Below, one piece after another: positions 24,098 through 33,673 of a stretch of 64,000 nt of DNA. The position numbers and the translations under genes were made by a program. Each line of letters starts with the position of its first letter. Position 1 is the first letter of the stretch. The notes beneath the pieces were generated by a model. That model had not been told where the DNA came from. It saw nothing but the letters and a program-made list of their open reading frames with translations, and searched no databases. Source of the DNA: Arthrobacter oryzae (GTDB taxonomy: Bacteria; Actinomycetota; Actinomycetes; Actinomycetales; Micrococcaceae); assembly GCF_030718995.1 (NCBI RefSeq), contig NZ_CP132204.1, positions 1,860,001-1,924,000 of the forward strand, given 5' to 3'.

Positions 24098-24922
24098 ATG
24101 GCAGCAGGCGACGGAGCGTCAGAGCAGTCACGGCTGGCGGCCGAGCGCATCGCGCGGCTCAAGCGCCGGCTGGACCACCCCGAGCTCGCCGCCGAACCGT
24201 GGGGTGCCGGCACGGAGGGGGAGCGCCTCACCGCGAAGCGGCTGGGCGAACTGACCCCGCAGGGCTGGTTCCTGCTGCACGACGTTCACTGGCCCGGCCG
24301 GCCGCTGGCCAATCTTGACCACGTGCTGGTGGGGCCCGGAGGAGTTGTGGTGGTGGATGCCAAGACGTGGTCCGGCACCGTTGAGGTCCGGGACGGCGTC
24401 CTCAGGCAGAACGGCTATTCGCGCAACCCGGCAGTGGACGGCGCCCTGGGGCAGGCGGCAGCCGTGGCTGCGCTGCTCGACGCGCCCCACCGCCACCTGG
24501 TCCGCTCCATCATCTGCCTGGCCGGCCAGCCAGACTTCGCAGACGTGACGGGCTCCGGTGTCGCTGTGCTGGGCATCAACCACGTTGTTGCGCGGGTGGT
24601 GGCACTCCCGGCAGCACTTGACCCGCCGGCGGTGGTCGGCCTTTATTCCCGGCTGGGACAGCAACTGACCCAACCGCAGTCACCCGGAGCGCGAAACTAC
24701 CCTCCTGTCCCCGCCCGTTCGAACGAGGGTGCGGTGTATCCGCCGCCGCTTCCCAGCCGGTATCACGGCTCAGCGGCCGGCAACGTCACAGGCGGTCCCG
24801 CCTCCCTGCACATGGGGAGATCTGCGCAGGACAGCGGGAGACAGCTGGCAGCCGGTTTGTGGACCCTGCTGCTCCTGGGGGTCTTGGTGTTCTCACTCTC
24901 GGTGCCGCTCTGGGCCCGCTAG
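24098..24922 (+). CDS. NERD-domain protein with C-terminal membrane anchor
   Basis: 274 residues from the ATG at 24098, behind GGGGAGG. Residues about 45-165 are a NERD (nuclease-related) domain with LANLDHVLVGPGGVVVVDAK, which holds the Asp and the DxK pair of the nuclease-like fold, and WSGTVEVRDGVL. A Pro/Ser-rich linker follows, and the last 20 residues form one transmembrane helix, so the domain may be held at the membrane. Whether it cuts DNA or RNA is unknown; NERD proteins are often found in diverse contexts. No defence genes are adjacent. Confidence 0.85.
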   Translation: MAAGDGASEQSRLAAERIARLKRRLDHPELAAEPWGAGTEGERLTAKRLGELTPQGWFLLHDVHWPGRPLANLDHVLVGPGGVVVVDAKTWSGTVEVRDGVLRQNGYSRNPAVDGALGQAAAVAALLDAPHRHLVRSIICLAGQPDFADVTGSGVAVLGINHVVARVVALPAALDPPAVVGLYSRLGQQLTQPQSPGARNYPPVPARSNEGAVYPPPLPSRYHGSAAGNVTGGPASLHMGRSAQDSGRQLAAGLWTLLLLGVLVFSLSVPLWAR

Positions 24923-25029
24923 TCGCCGCTGGCTGCGGATCAGCTTGAGGATTACGGGTCTATCACGGCCGCCCACCTCCGGACGGCGCGTTGGTAGGCT
25001 GGGTTTAGCCACCAAAAAGGGGAATTCCC

Positions 25030-25482
25030 ATGACGAACCAGCCTGCCTCCGGTGATGAGGGGACGCCCGAGGGCTACCAGCCGCCGTCGTATATACCACC
25101 GCAGGGTTCACAGCCCGTGCCTCCCGGACCTTACGGCCAGCCGGAAGGCTATGGCCAGCCGCCGGCGTACGGACAGCAGCCCGGACCGTACGGCACCGCC
25201 TACGGGCAGCCCTCCTACTACGGCGCCCCGCCCGAGCCCAAGGGGCTCAGCATCGCGAGCCTGTGCTGCGGCATCGCAGTGTTCCTCGGGCTGGGTCTTT
25301 TTATCCTGCCGCAGATTGCTGCCGTGGTCCTGGGTCATCTGGCACTGCTCCGGGAACCTGCCGGCCGCGGGCTCGCCATTGCCGGCCTGGTCCTTGGCTA
25401 CCTCGGCCTGGCGCTGACGGCTATTGTGCTCACGTTCGCGGTGGCGGCGATCTTCGCCGCCGCCAACGGCTACGGCTACTGA
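25030..25482 (+). CDS. DUF4190-type small membrane protein
   Basis: 150 residues. The first 70 are Pro/Gly/Tyr/Gln-rich with repeated short units ([15 protein letters not shown]), typical of disordered cytoplasmic tails in actinobacterial membrane proteins. Two hydrophobic helices follow with the DUF4190 pattern [15 protein letters not shown] and [20 protein letters not shown]. Function unknown. The ribosome-binding region AAAAAGGGG lies before the ATG. Convergent with the peptide transporter gene. Confidence 0.82.
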   Translation: MTNQPASGDEGTPEGYQPPSYIPPQGSQPVPPGPYGQPEGYGQPPAYGQQPGPYGTAYGQPSYYGAPPEPKGLSIASLCCGIAVFLGLGLFILPQIAAVVLGHLALLREPAGRGLAIAGLVLGYLGLALTAIVLTFAVAAIFAAANGYGY

Positions 25483-25546
25483 AAGGTACGGCTGGCTGCG
25501 GGACTCCACCGGGCCTTTCGACGGCGGGCGACGGCGGCTCATCGGC

Positions 25547-27016
25547 TCAGCGTACGCCGCCCATGAGCTTCCTGATGGCCGGCGAGGCTGCTGCGAGGCC
25601 GACGGCGAGCACCATGGCGGTGCCGCCGATACCGATGAAGTACGGCAGTTCGTCGTCCGGGTTGTACAGCCCGGACAGGATGCCGGCCAGTGTGGTGCCG
25701 AGGGAAACCGAGAGGAAGAACAGGGCCACCATCTGCGTGTGGAATGCCTGCGGGGCCAGTTTGGTGGTGACGGACAGCCCGATGGGGGAGAGGAAGAGCT
25801 CAGCCAGGGTGAAGAGCAGCAGGATGCCGACCAGGGCCAGGAGGGGTGTCTTGCCGCTGCCGGCCAGCGGGATGAACGCCAGGAAGGCGAGCCCCATCAC
25901 GAACAGGCCGATGGAGAACTTCAGGGCCGAGCCCGGCTGCCTGTTGCCGAGGCGGGTCCACAGGGCTGCCATGATGCCCGCGAAGATGATGATGAACACC
26001 GGATTGATGGACTGCACCCAGGCGGCCGGCATTTCCCAGCCGAACACGTTCCGGTCCAGTTTCTCCTCCGAGTACACGGCAATGAACGTGAACTGCTGCT
26101 GGAAGAGCGCCCAGAATGCCGCGGAGGCGACGTACAGCGGGATAAAGGCCACCACGCGCTTGCGCTCGGTGCCCGTCACCTTCCTGCTGGAGAAGATCAG
26201 GCCGAAATACAGCAGGGACGCGCCGATGGCCGCGTAGGCCATGGACATGGCCAGGTTTTCCGCGTTGACCGCTCCGGTGGCCAGGAGCGCCGCCACCGCG
26301 GCGGCGATGCCCAGGAAGATCAACCCGAACCGGGTGCGTTGGTTTGCCGGGAGCGGGTTGGGCACGCGGTGCGCCTCGTCGGGAAGCTTCTTGCGCCCAA
26401 GCGCGTAGATGCCAAGCCCAAGGGCCATGCCGACGGCGGCGGCGCCAAAGCCCCAGTGGAACCCCTGGCTTTCCTGCAGCCAGCCGGTGACGAGCGGGCC
26501 GATCAGCGCGCCGGCGTTGATGCCCATATAGAAGATGGAGAAGCCGGCGTCGCGGCGTTCGTCCTTCTCCCCGTACAGGGTGCCCACCAGTGCGGTGGCG
26601 TTGGCTTTCAGGCCGCCGGAGCCGACTCCCACCAGCACCAGGCCGGCGATGAGTCCCGGGATGCCGGGCACCAGCGCCAGGGCAATGTGGCCGGCCATGA
26701 TCAGGACGGCCGACCCGAACAGGACACGTTCCGAACCGAAGAGCCGGTCAGCGAGCCACGCGCCGAGGATGGTCGAGAGGTAGACACCGCCGCCGTACGC
26801 GCCCACCAGGCCGGCGGCCAGGCCCTGCTCGATTTCCAGGCCGCCCTGGGCGGCCGTGAAGTACATGTAGTAGAGGAGGATGCCCTGCATTCCGTAGAAG
26901 GAGAAGCGCTCCCACATTTCCACGGAGAAGAGGCTGGCCAGCATCTTTGGGTGGCCGAAAAATGACGTGTCGCCCGGCGTCGTGGCGGGGCGATCGGATA
27001 AATGAGTGGTGCTCAT
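25547..27016 (-). CDS. Proton-dependent oligopeptide transporter (POT/PTR family, MFS)
   Basis: 489 residues with about 14 transmembrane helices. It imports di- and tripeptides with protons. The family hallmarks are present: the ExxER motif in the first helix (VEMWERFSFYGMQGILLYY), and the PTR2 signature FSIFYMGINAGALIGPLV. Further conserved stretches are GAYGGGVYLSTILGAWLADR and LFLSPIGLSVTTKLAP. The stop lies 64 bases from the convergent DUF4190 gene. The next genes on the same strand encode an amidase and a peptidase E, so the neighbourhood may deal with peptide or amide nitrogen. Confidence 0.93.
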   Translation of the reverse strand: MSTTHLSDRPATTPGDTSFFGHPKMLASLFSVEMWERFSFYGMQGILLYYMYFTAAQGGLEIEQGLAAGLVGAYGGGVYLSTILGAWLADRLFGSERVLFGSAVLIMAGHIALALVPGIPGLIAGLVLVGVGSGGLKANATALVGTLYGEKDERRDAGFSIFYMGINAGALIGPLVTGWLQESQGFHWGFGAAAVGMALGLGIYALGRKKLPDEAHRVPNPLPANQRTRFGLIFLGIAAAVAALLATGAVNAENLAMSMAYAAIGASLLYFGLIFSSRKVTGTERKRVVAFIPLYVASAAFWALFQQQFTFIAVYSEEKLDRNVFGWEMPAAWVQSINPVFIIIFAGIMAALWTRLGNRQPGSALKFSIGLFVMGLAFLAFIPLAGSGKTPLLALVGILLLFTLAELFLSPIGLSVTTKLAPQAFHTQMVALFFLSVSLGTTLAGILSGLYNPDDELPYFIGIGGTAMVLAVGLAAASPAIRKLMGGVR

Positions 27017-27100
27017 TTACTTAAGAGTGGCACTGCGGTGCGTGATTGTCACATTCCCGCAGGGAGGAATCAAGGCGGACTCGCTGGCCGGACGCTCCGG

Positions 27101-28531
27101 TTAGAACCCGATCTGCGCCGCCACTTGCAGCAGCAGCGCCTCGGATCCGATCGGCCCCACCAGCTGGATCCCCATGGGCAGGCCCGCGCCGGGCGAGCCT
27201 TCCGTCCAGTGCACGGGGATGCTGATGGCGGGCAGGCCGCACACATTGACCATGCTGGACCACGGCGCGAATTCGCATTGCTTCCGGTAGTCGCCGTCGG
27301 CGTCGCCGGCCCATTCCGAGGCGGGCCAGTAGCCGTCCCCGTGGGAGGCTCCCGTGAACCAGCCCACGGGACGCGGTGTCTGGGCCAGCGCCGGCGTCAT
27401 CATGAGGTCCCACTGGGCGTACTGGGAGACTGTGTCGCGCTCGAACTGCCGCAGGAAGCCCAGTGCCTCGTTGAGTTTCGACGCACTCCTTTGCTGCGCG
27501 CGACGCCGGAACGTGCGCGTGAGCGGGGTCAGCAGCGCTTCGCGCTGCGGCGCAATCCGGGCGCTCCCGACGCCGGCCGTCCACGCCGTCGTGAACGCAT
27601 CCGGGTAGCGGTTGTCATACCGGACGGCCGCTTCGGCGGTGGAATGTCCCGCGGCTTCGAGCAGGCGGACGCCTTCCTGGAGCGCGTCCATGGCCTCCTG
27701 GTCCGGCGTAAACGGAAAGATTGCCTGCCAGGGGCTGTCCAGGCTCACGCCGATCCGCAGCCGGCGCGGCGGCCGGGGCAGGGATGTGAGGTACTGGCCT
27801 GCGCCGGCTCCCTGCGCGGACACCAGGGCGTCAAGCATCAATGCGGCGTCCCCGGCCGACCGCGCCAGCGGGCCTGCCACTACCAGCCGGGCGGGGTCTC
27901 CGGTGCTTTCGCCGGCCGGGACGAGGCCGCGCCCCGGTTTCAGGCCCACCAGCCCGCAGGCCGCCGCGGGGATCCGGACGGAGCCGCCGCCGTCGGACCC
28001 GGGAGCGAACGGGACCAGGCCGGCCGCGACGGCTGCGGCGCTGCCGCCCGAGGAGCCGCCCGAGCTGCGGCTCAACGCATGCGGGTTCCGCGACGGCGGC
28101 GCGATCAGGTTTTCGCTGTAGGCAGTCAGTCCGAACTCCGGAACCTGTGTCTTGCCCAACGAGATGGCGCCGGCACCCTTCAATACCGCCGCCAGGGCGC
28201 CGTCCACGGTTGCCGGCTTGCGGTCCAAAGCTGCGCTGCCGTGGGTAGTCACCACGCCCGCCACGTCTGTCAGGTCCTTGAAGGCCACCGGCATGCCGTG
28301 CAGCCGCGGAAGCTCCGGTTGGTGGGAGTGCGGCGTGCGGGTGTACAGCGCATCGGCGGCGGCGGCATCGGCCAGAGCCTGTTCCGCAGTGACTGTGATG
28401 AAGGCGCCGAGGCCGGGATTGCGGGCCGTTATCCGGGCAAGGAAATGCTCCGTCACCTCCCGGGCGGAGAGCCGGCCCGAGTGGAGCGCATCGCGAAGCA
28501 CCACTGCGGATAATTCGTGGATTTCAGCCAA
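27101..28531 (-). CDS. Amidase (amidase signature family)
   Basis: 476 residues from a TTG at 28531, eight bases after GGAGG and overlapping the stop of the peptidase E gene by eight bases. The much longer frame to 28771 is only antisense-like sequence. The catalytic Ser-cisSer-Lys set is visible: VAFKDLTDVAG (Lys) and the glycine/serine-rich block SSGGSSGGSAAAVAAGLVPF with both serines. It hydrolyses carboxamides to acid and ammonia; the substrate is unknown. The C-terminus LPMGIQLVGPIGSEALLLQ is typical. Translational coupling to peptidase E suggests a joint role in peptide or amide breakdown. Confidence 0.88.
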   Translation of the reverse strand: MAEIHELSAVVLRDALHSGRLSAREVTEHFLARITARNPGLGAFITVTAEQALADAAAADALYTRTPHSHQPELPRLHGMPVAFKDLTDVAGVVTTHGSAALDRKPATVDGALAAVLKGAGAISLGKTQVPEFGLTAYSENLIAPPSRNPHALSRSSGGSSGGSAAAVAAGLVPFAPGSDGGGSVRIPAAACGLVGLKPGRGLVPAGESTGDPARLVVAGPLARSAGDAALMLDALVSAQGAGAGQYLTSLPRPPRRLRIGVSLDSPWQAIFPFTPDQEAMDALQEGVRLLEAAGHSTAEAAVRYDNRYPDAFTTAWTAGVGSARIAPQREALLTPLTRTFRRRAQQRSASKLNEALGFLRQFERDTVSQYAQWDLMMTPALAQTPRPVGWFTGASHGDGYWPASEWAGDADGDYRKQCEFAPWSSMVNVCGLPAISIPVHWTEGSPGAGLPMGIQLVGPIGSEALLLQVAAQIGF

Positions 28532-29264
28532 GGAAACGGGCCTCCAGCCGCTCTTCGGCCGCGGCAGCGGCGTCACCTTCCCCCTGGCGGGTGACGCGGT
28601 ACGCGGACTTGCCGCGCACTTCGGTGACCGCCTCCACAAGGTCCGTCCCGAAGTAGACCAGCCCCGCGCCGTCGTCCGTGCAGTGTGTTTCGCCCAGCGT
28701 GCCGTCTGCCACGAGCCGGTGCACCAGCGGGCGGCGCTGGTCCTCGGAGTCATAGTGCACGCCGTTCGCATAGGGCAGGAAGCCCAGGGCGTTCGTCACG
28801 GGACGCAGCTGCGGTCCGAACGAATCCGTGGTGCCGCCCTGGAACCAGCAGATGGACCCCGCCGAGACCCCGGCGAGGACCACTCCGCGTTCCCACACCT
28901 GCCGCAGGATTCCGTCGAGGCCGTGCGCGCGCCACACGGCCAGCAGGTTCACCACCGACCCGCCGTTGACCCACACCACGTCCTGCTCCAGGAGGTGCGC
29001 TTCCGGATCGTCGATGCTGGGCATGGTGAAAAGGTTGAGGTGGCTGAAATCGAAGCCCGCGATTCTCGCCGCCTGGTCCATCTCCGCGTTGAACCAGCGC
29101 TGGTCGCCCGCCGCAGTGCCGATATGCGTGACGCGCGGCGCCCGCCCCGTAACGCCGGAAAGTTCGACGGCGTGGTGCAGCAATGCGTCAAACTCCAGGC
29201 GTGAACGCGACCCGGCTTTGTATCCGCCGGATGTTGCCAGGATGGTTGGCTGTTGGGCTGTCAT
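28524..29264 (-). CDS. Peptidase E (S51 family dipeptidase-like)
   Basis: 246 residues from the ATG at 29264, seven bases after GGGAGG; a TTG one codon upstream is possible. The S51 signature is present: GVSAGSICWFQGG with the nucleophile Ser in GxSAGS, preceded by the VVWVNGGSVVNLLAVWRAHG segment. Peptidase E cleaves Asp-Xaa dipeptides; cyanophycinase is the related family, but this length and motif order fit peptidase E. Cytoplasmic. The coupled amidase gene follows. Confidence 0.87.
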   Translation of the reverse strand: MTAQQPTILATSGGYKAGSRSRLEFDALLHHAVELSGVTGRAPRVTHIGTAAGDQRWFNAEMDQAARIAGFDFSHLNLFTMPSIDDPEAHLLEQDVVWVNGGSVVNLLAVWRAHGLDGILRQVWERGVVLAGVSAGSICWFQGGTTDSFGPQLRPVTNALGFLPYANGVHYDSEDQRRPLVHRLVADGTLGETHCTDDGAGLVYFGTDLVEAVTEVRGKSAYRVTRQGEGDAAAAAEERLEARFLG

Positions 29265-29377
29265 CAACGTTCCTCCCTTGCGGTCCCCTTGAAGCGTAAC
29301 GTGCCCCGGATTCGGGATGGCCGACCCGGGCGGAGGCTACGCTGGAGGTAGACCTTCATTTTCCGGAGAGGACACCC

Positions 29378-29704
29378 ATGAGCGACATCGAAACTGTGAC
29401 CGTGACCGACGTTCCGGCCGACGCCAAGATCCTTGACGTGCGGGAGGACTACGAGTGGTCGGCCGGGCACGCCGAAGGCGCCTTGCACATTCCACTGGAC
29501 CAGCTGCCGGCCCGGCTTGGCGAGCTGGATCCGGACGAGGACCTGTACGTCATCTGCCGCACCGGCGGCCGTTCCTTCCGCGCGGCCCAGTGGCTCGTGG
29601 GGCAGGGTTACACCGCCCTTAACGTTGCCGGCGGAATGGACCAATGGCTCGAATCGGGCCTGCCGCTCGTTTCGGACAACGGCCTCAAGCCCGTCATCCT
29701 CTAA
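29378..29704 (+). CDS. Single-domain rhodanese-like protein
   Basis: 108 residues, one rhodanese domain. The active-site loop is CRTGGRS with the sulfur-accepting Cys, preceded by ILDVREDYEWSAGHAEGALH and followed by GYTALNVAGGMDQWLESGLP. A small cytoplasmic sulfurtransferase or sulfane-sulfur carrier; the donor and acceptor are unknown. The start is well placed behind GGAGAGGAC. An 18-bp tandem repeat array occupies the gap to the prephenate dehydratase gene. Confidence 0.9.
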   Translation: MSDIETVTVTDVPADAKILDVREDYEWSAGHAEGALHIPLDQLPARLGELDPDEDLYVICRTGGRSFRAAQWLVGQGYTALNVAGGMDQWLESGLPLVSDNGLKPVIL

Positions 29705-29716
29705 ACCGTGCCCCGT

Positions 29717-29806
29717 CCGCCCGCCGGGCCTTAGCCGCCCGCCGGGCCCTATCCGCCCGCCGGGCCCGATCCGCCCCCGGTGCCCTATCCGCCCCCGGGC
29801 GGCCTT
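29717..29806. repeat. Five tandem copies of an 18-bp GC-rich unit
   Basis: The units start at 29717, 29735, 29753, 29771 and 29789. The consensus is CCGCCCGCCGGGCCCTAT; the last two copies are more diverged. The array is between the rhodanese and prephenate dehydratase genes, ending 24 bases before the latter. Confidence 0.82.
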
Positions 29807-29830
29807 GAAGTTATCTGAGAAGGACAGTCC

Positions 29831-30814
29831 ATGCCCGCGTTGCCCGTCACCTACACCTTCCTTGGCCCGGAGGGCACGTTCACCGAGGCCGCGCTGATGC
29901 AGGTGCCGGGTGCCAGTGAGGCGGTCCGCATCCCCTCCTCCAACGTGAACACCGCACTGGACAAGGTACGGACCGGATCCGCCGATGCTGCCATGGTGCC
30001 CATCGAGAATTCCGTGGAGGGCGGGGTCACCGCCACGCTGGACGCCATCGCCTCCGGCCAGGAATTGAGGATCATCCGCGAAGCGCTGGTGCCGATCAGC
30101 TTCGTCCTGGTTGCCCGCCCCGGGGTGGAAATCCCGGATATCCGCCGGATCTCCACCCACGGCCACGCCTGGGCGCAGTGCCGGCTATGGGTGGAAGCCA
30201 ACATGCCCGCTGTGGAATATATCCCGGCGTCCTCCACTGCGGCCGGCGCCATGGGGCTTCTGGACGAAGACGGCGCCCACTACGACGCCGCCATCTGCGC
30301 CCCGATCGTGGCCACCGAGCAGCCCGGACTGCACGTTCTGGCCGAGAACATCGGAGACAATCCCGGGGCAGTGACGCGCTTTGTGCTGGTCAGCCGGCCC
30401 GGTGCACTGCCGCACCGCACCGGTGCGGACAAGACCACCGTGGTGGTCCCGTTGCCGGAGGACCGGCCCGGCGCGCTGATGGAAATCCTGGACCAGTTCG
30501 CCACCCGGGGCGTGAACCTGAGCCGCATCGAATCACGCCCCACCGGGCAGTACCTTGGCCACTACTTCTTCAGCATCGACGCCGACGGCCACGTGGAGGA
30601 CGCCCGCGTGTCCGATGCGCTGGCCGGGTTACACCGGATCAGTCCGGCCACGCGCTTCCTGGGCTCCTACCCGCGGGCCGACGCGCAGAGCCCGGAGGTG
30701 GCGCCGCACACCTCCGACGAAGCATTCCACGCCGCACATGAGTGGGTGGCAGGAATACTCAAAGGGGCATCGATCGAGCCTGTTCATGCCCCGCAGGGTT
30801 CGCCCACAGCTTAG
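29831..30814 (+). CDS. pheA: Prephenate dehydratase
   Basis: 327 residues; ATG behind GAAGGAC. It converts prephenate to phenylpyruvate in phenylalanine synthesis. The dehydratase domain spans about 1-190, with YTFLGPEGTFTEAAL, VPIENSVEGGV and the catalytic-region AVTRFVLVSR. A regulatory ACT domain follows (about 205-285), with the phenylalanine-binding motifs GALMEILDQFATRGVNLSRI and ESRP, so feedback inhibition is expected. There is no fused chorismate mutase, as is usual in actinobacteria. A hydrophilic tail of 40 residues ends the protein. Confidence 0.95.
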   Translation: MPALPVTYTFLGPEGTFTEAALMQVPGASEAVRIPSSNVNTALDKVRTGSADAAMVPIENSVEGGVTATLDAIASGQELRIIREALVPISFVLVARPGVEIPDIRRISTHGHAWAQCRLWVEANMPAVEYIPASSTAAGAMGLLDEDGAHYDAAICAPIVATEQPGLHVLAENIGDNPGAVTRFVLVSRPGALPHRTGADKTTVVVPLPEDRPGALMEILDQFATRGVNLSRIESRPTGQYLGHYFFSIDADGHVEDARVSDALAGLHRISPATRFLGSYPRADAQSPEVAPHTSDEAFHAAHEWVAGILKGASIEPVHAPQGSPTA

Positions 30815-30905
30815 GCAAATGCCCCTCCGGGTACTTCCCCGCCTGCACGGCAGTGCGTATGCTTGCCTGATCCATTGGGGAGACCTCTACCGGAAGGAGC
30901 GGGTC

Positions 30906-31115
30906 ATGTCAGGATCCAGCAGCGACAACGACGGCCAGGGAATGATTGTCAATCCCAAGCCCACTGCGGATAACCAGGATTGGGACGGCGACGACGCCGA
31001 CAGGGCGGATCGCCTGCGCTTCGAAGAGGAGCAAGCCATGATCCGCGAGCAGTCCGAAGCCCGCGCGGCGGCAAAAGCCGCAGCCGAGGCGGAGGAGAAA
31101 AAGGCCAGCGCCTGA
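30906..31115 (+). CDS. Small hydrophilic protein of unknown function
   Basis: 69 residues from the ATG at 30906, with GGAAGGAG seven bases upstream. The first half is acidic and probably disordered; the second half (RLRFEEEQAMIREQSEARAA and onwards) is a charged single helix or coiled coil rich in Glu, Ala and Lys. No family recognised. It follows pheA by 91 bases and is convergent with the diacylglycerol-kinase-like gene, with only seven bases between the stops. Confidence 0.7.
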   Translation: MSGSSSDNDGQGMIVNPKPTADNQDWDGDDADRADRLRFEEEQAMIREQSEARAAAKAAAEAEEKKASA

Positions 31116-31122
31116 GTCCGGC

Positions 31123-32220
31123 CTACTGCCTCGGGGAGGACACGTCCCCTGCGGGCGTTTCGCCGCCTTTGCTTTCCGGAACCCGAACCAGCAGCGAGCC
31201 CGGCTGCACCTGCACGGTGACGTCGGTAGCCTCTCCGGAGGGATCGCCGTCCACCTGCGTGGCCACCGGCTCGGCGCATTTGATGACGATCTTGCCGGAG
31301 CGGTAGTAGCTCATCACCGGCAGGTTCCGCTTGTGCTTGAACATGATCTTTGTGTACATCGCGATCCACCCGATGGCGCTGCGCGGGCTCATCACCACGA
31401 CGTCCAGCATGCCGTCGTCGATCATCGCCTGCGGGATGAAGTCGATGCCGCCGGGAATGAGTCCGCAGTTGGCGAAGAGCACACTGCGGATTTTCCGGGA
31501 CTGTTCCGGCTGGTCGTCCAGGGCGATGGAAACCTTTTTGCGCCGCCCGGGCAAGTGCCTGACGCCGGCCTCGGTGTAGGCGAGCCATCCCACGGCCTTT
31601 TTCAGACCGTCGTTGGTATCCCCGACGACTTCGGCATCCATGCCCATACCGGCGATGACCAGGAATGCGTGCTCTGACGAGGCGCCGGTCCGCGAGTTCC
31701 TGATGCCCATGCGGGCCGTGTCGATGTGCCGCTGGTGTCCGAAGAGTGCTGTCTGGATGCTGCCGTGGACATCGTTGACGTCCAGGTGGATGTTCCTGGC
31801 CAGCAGGTTTCCGGTACCCAGCGGGATCAGTCCCATGGGTACGTTCGTGTGGGCCAGCTTCTCAGCCACCACGCGTACGGTGCCGTCCCCGCCGCCCACC
31901 AGGACGACGTCGGCCCCGCTCGCGAGTGCTGCCTCAGCCTGCGAATATCCGGGATCCTCGGCCGTGGTTTCGAAAAAGACGGGGGCTTCCCAGCCGGCGG
32001 ACAGGCAGGCGCGCTGGATCAGGGCGCGGGCTTCGTCCGACTTTGCCTTGACCGGGTTCATCACCACGGCCACCTTCTGTTGCACCATGCCCGGATGGTG
32101 CGTGTCCTCCTGGACGGCACTGCGGGTATGCAGTGCTTTCAGCCTCCGCACGCCCCACCAGCTGGACACCGCGAAAGCCAAGGCCGCAGCCAGGATGAGG
32201 TAGAGCAGCCAGTCGTTCAT
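31123..32220 (-). CDS. Diacylglycerol kinase catalytic-domain lipid kinase
   Basis: 365 residues. One N-terminal transmembrane helix ([20 protein letters not shown]) and a basic linker precede a DAGK/sphingosine-kinase-type catalytic domain. The ATP-binding core reads [13 protein letters not shown], then [15 protein letters not shown] with the GGDGT motif, and [11 protein letters not shown]. It probably phosphorylates diacylglycerol or a related lipid at the inner face of the membrane, recycling it into phospholipid synthesis. The exact lipid is unknown. Its start lies 88 bases from the divergent serS start. Confidence 0.88.
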   Translation of the reverse strand: MNDWLLYLILAAALAFAVSSWWGVRRLKALHTRSAVQEDTHHPGMVQQKVAVVMNPVKAKSDEARALIQRACLSAGWEAPVFFETTAEDPGYSQAEAALASGADVVLVGGGDGTVRVVAEKLAHTNVPMGLIPLGTGNLLARNIHLDVNDVHGSIQTALFGHQRHIDTARMGIRNSRTGASSEHAFLVIAGMGMDAEVVGDTNDGLKKAVGWLAYTEAGVRHLPGRRKKVSIALDDQPEQSRKIRSVLFANCGLIPGGIDFIPQAMIDDGMLDVVVMSPRSAIGWIAMYTKIMFKHKRNLPVMSYYRSGKIVIKCAEPVATQVDGDPSGEATDVTVQVQPGSLLVRVPESKGGETPAGDVSSPRQ

Positions 32221-32296
32221 GGTGCTCCAACACTATCCCGCGGCGACTATCCCGCGGCGACGCGCAGCGCCACCGCGTCATGGCGGGCGCATTCGA

Positions 32297-32302
32297 TACT
32301 CT
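32297..32302 (+). promoter_or_regulatory. -10 element of a likely leaderless serS promoter
   Basis: TACTCT, six bases, then the GTG start of serS at 32309. There is no Shine-Dalgarno sequence. Confidence 0.45.
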
Positions 32303-32308
32303 TGTCTG

Positions 32309-33589
32309 GTGATCGACGTAAAAGACCTCAGCGAAAATCCGGACAAGTTCCGTGCCAGCCAGCGCGCCCGCGGCGCCGACGAGTCCGTGGTGGATGCGAT
32401 CATCTCGGCAGACGCGGCACGGCGCGCGGCCTTGATCCGCTTCGAAAACCTCCGCGCCGAGCAGAACGCGTTCGGCAAGAAGGTGGCCCAGGCCAAGGGT
32501 GAGGAAAAGCAGGCCCTGCTGGCGGAGGTCAAGGTGCTGGCCGCATCGGTCAAGGCCGCATCGGCTGAGGCTGACGTCGCCCAGGCCCAGCAGGAGGAGC
32601 TCCTCCGTGCCATCCCCAACCTGATAGTTGACGGTGTTCCGGAAGGCGGCGAGGACGACTACGTTGTGGTCAAGACCGTCGGCGAACCCCGGGAGTTCCC
32701 GGATTTCGAGCCGAAGGACCACCTTGAAATCGGTGAGTTGATCGGTGCCATCGACATGGAGCGCGGCGCCAAGGTATCGGGTTCACGCTTCTACTTCCTC
32801 CGCGGCGTGGGCGCCCGGCTGGAGATGGCGCTCCTGCAGATGGCCATGGAGCAGGCCATCGATGCGGGCTTCGTCCCCATGATCACCCCCACGCTGGTCC
32901 GTCCGGAAACGATGCAGGGCACCGGATTCGACGTCAAGCACGACGCCGAGATCTACCGCCTCGCCGAAGACGACCTTTACCTGGTGGGCACCTCGGAAGT
33001 TGCCCTGGCCGGGTACCACGCGGACGAGATCCTGGACCTCTCCGCCGGTCCCATCCGCTATGCCGGCCAGAGTTCCTGCTACCGCCGCGAGGCCGGCTCG
33101 CACGGCAAGGACACCCGCGGAATCATCCGCGTCCACCAGTTCAACAAGGTGGAAATGTTCATCTACACCACGGTGGAAGAAGCCGCCGCCGAGCACGAGC
33201 GCCTGCTCGCGTGGGAAGAGGAGATGCTGGCCAAGTGCGAGCTCCCTTACCGCGTCATCGACACCGCCGCCGGCGACCTCGGCAACTCTGCTGCCCGCAA
33301 GTTCGACTGCGAGGCCTGGGTGCCCACGCAGGGCGCCTACCGCGAACTGACGTCCACCTCGAACTGCACCACGTTCCAGGCCCGCCGCCTGAACATCCGC
33401 GAACGGGTGCTGAACGAGGACGGCGCACCCAAGGGAACCCGCGCCGTCGCCACCCTGAACGGCACGCTGGCCACCACCCGCTGGATCGTGGCCATCCTGG
33501 AGCACCACCAGAACGAGGACGGCTCGGTGAACGTCCCCAGGGCGCTCCAGAAGTACCTCGGCGGCCTGGAAGTGCTGCCCGTCCTGTAG
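32309..33589 (+). CDS. serS: Seryl-tRNA synthetase
   Basis: 426 residues from a GTG that gives the family start [20 protein letters not shown]; the frame from 32219 is too long. Class II synthetase charging tRNA-Ser. Residues about 30-100 form the long antiparallel coiled-coil arm that grips the tRNA variable arm. The catalytic core shows motif 2 ([20 protein letters not shown]) and motif 3 ([19 protein letters not shown]). Length is as expected for bacterial SerRS. A repeat element begins 19 bases after the stop, with no obvious separate terminator. Confidence 0.97.
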   Translation: MIDVKDLSENPDKFRASQRARGADESVVDAIISADAARRAALIRFENLRAEQNAFGKKVAQAKGEEKQALLAEVKVLAASVKAASAEADVAQAQQEELLRAIPNLIVDGVPEGGEDDYVVVKTVGEPREFPDFEPKDHLEIGELIGAIDMERGAKVSGSRFYFLRGVGARLEMALLQMAMEQAIDAGFVPMITPTLVRPETMQGTGFDVKHDAEIYRLAEDDLYLVGTSEVALAGYHADEILDLSAGPIRYAGQSSCYRREAGSHGKDTRGIIRVHQFNKVEMFIYTTVEEAAAEHERLLAWEEEMLAKCELPYRVIDTAAGDLGNSAARKFDCEAWVPTQGAYRELTSTSNCTTFQARRLNIRERVLNEDGAPKGTRAVATLNGTLATTRWIVAILEHHQNEDGSVNVPRALQKYLGGLEVLPVL

Positions 33590-33607
33590 TTTTGCTGGTT
33601 CGCTGGG

Positions 33608-33673
33608 AAATCCCCGTCACGTGGTCGAATCCCCGGGTAACGCCGGATGGATTTGGCCACGCGGCGGGGATTT
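33608..33673. repeat. 66-bp intergenic repeat, copy 1
   Basis: About 57 of 66 bases match the copy at 34730-34795, in the same orientation; the last 51 bases differ at only three positions. The ends are inverted (AAATCCCCG and CGGGGATTT), so each copy can fold into a hairpin. It overlaps the 3' end of the frameshifted gene, whose shifted frame runs into it. Confidence 0.82.

Noticed and set aside
25424..26965. 513-codon plus-strand open frame
   Set aside because: Antisense to the POT transporter gene; His/Gln/Asp/Gly-rich translation typical of a shadow frame in GC-rich DNA.
27002..28513. 503-codon plus-strand open frame
   Set aside because: Shadow of the amidase gene, with no family motifs.
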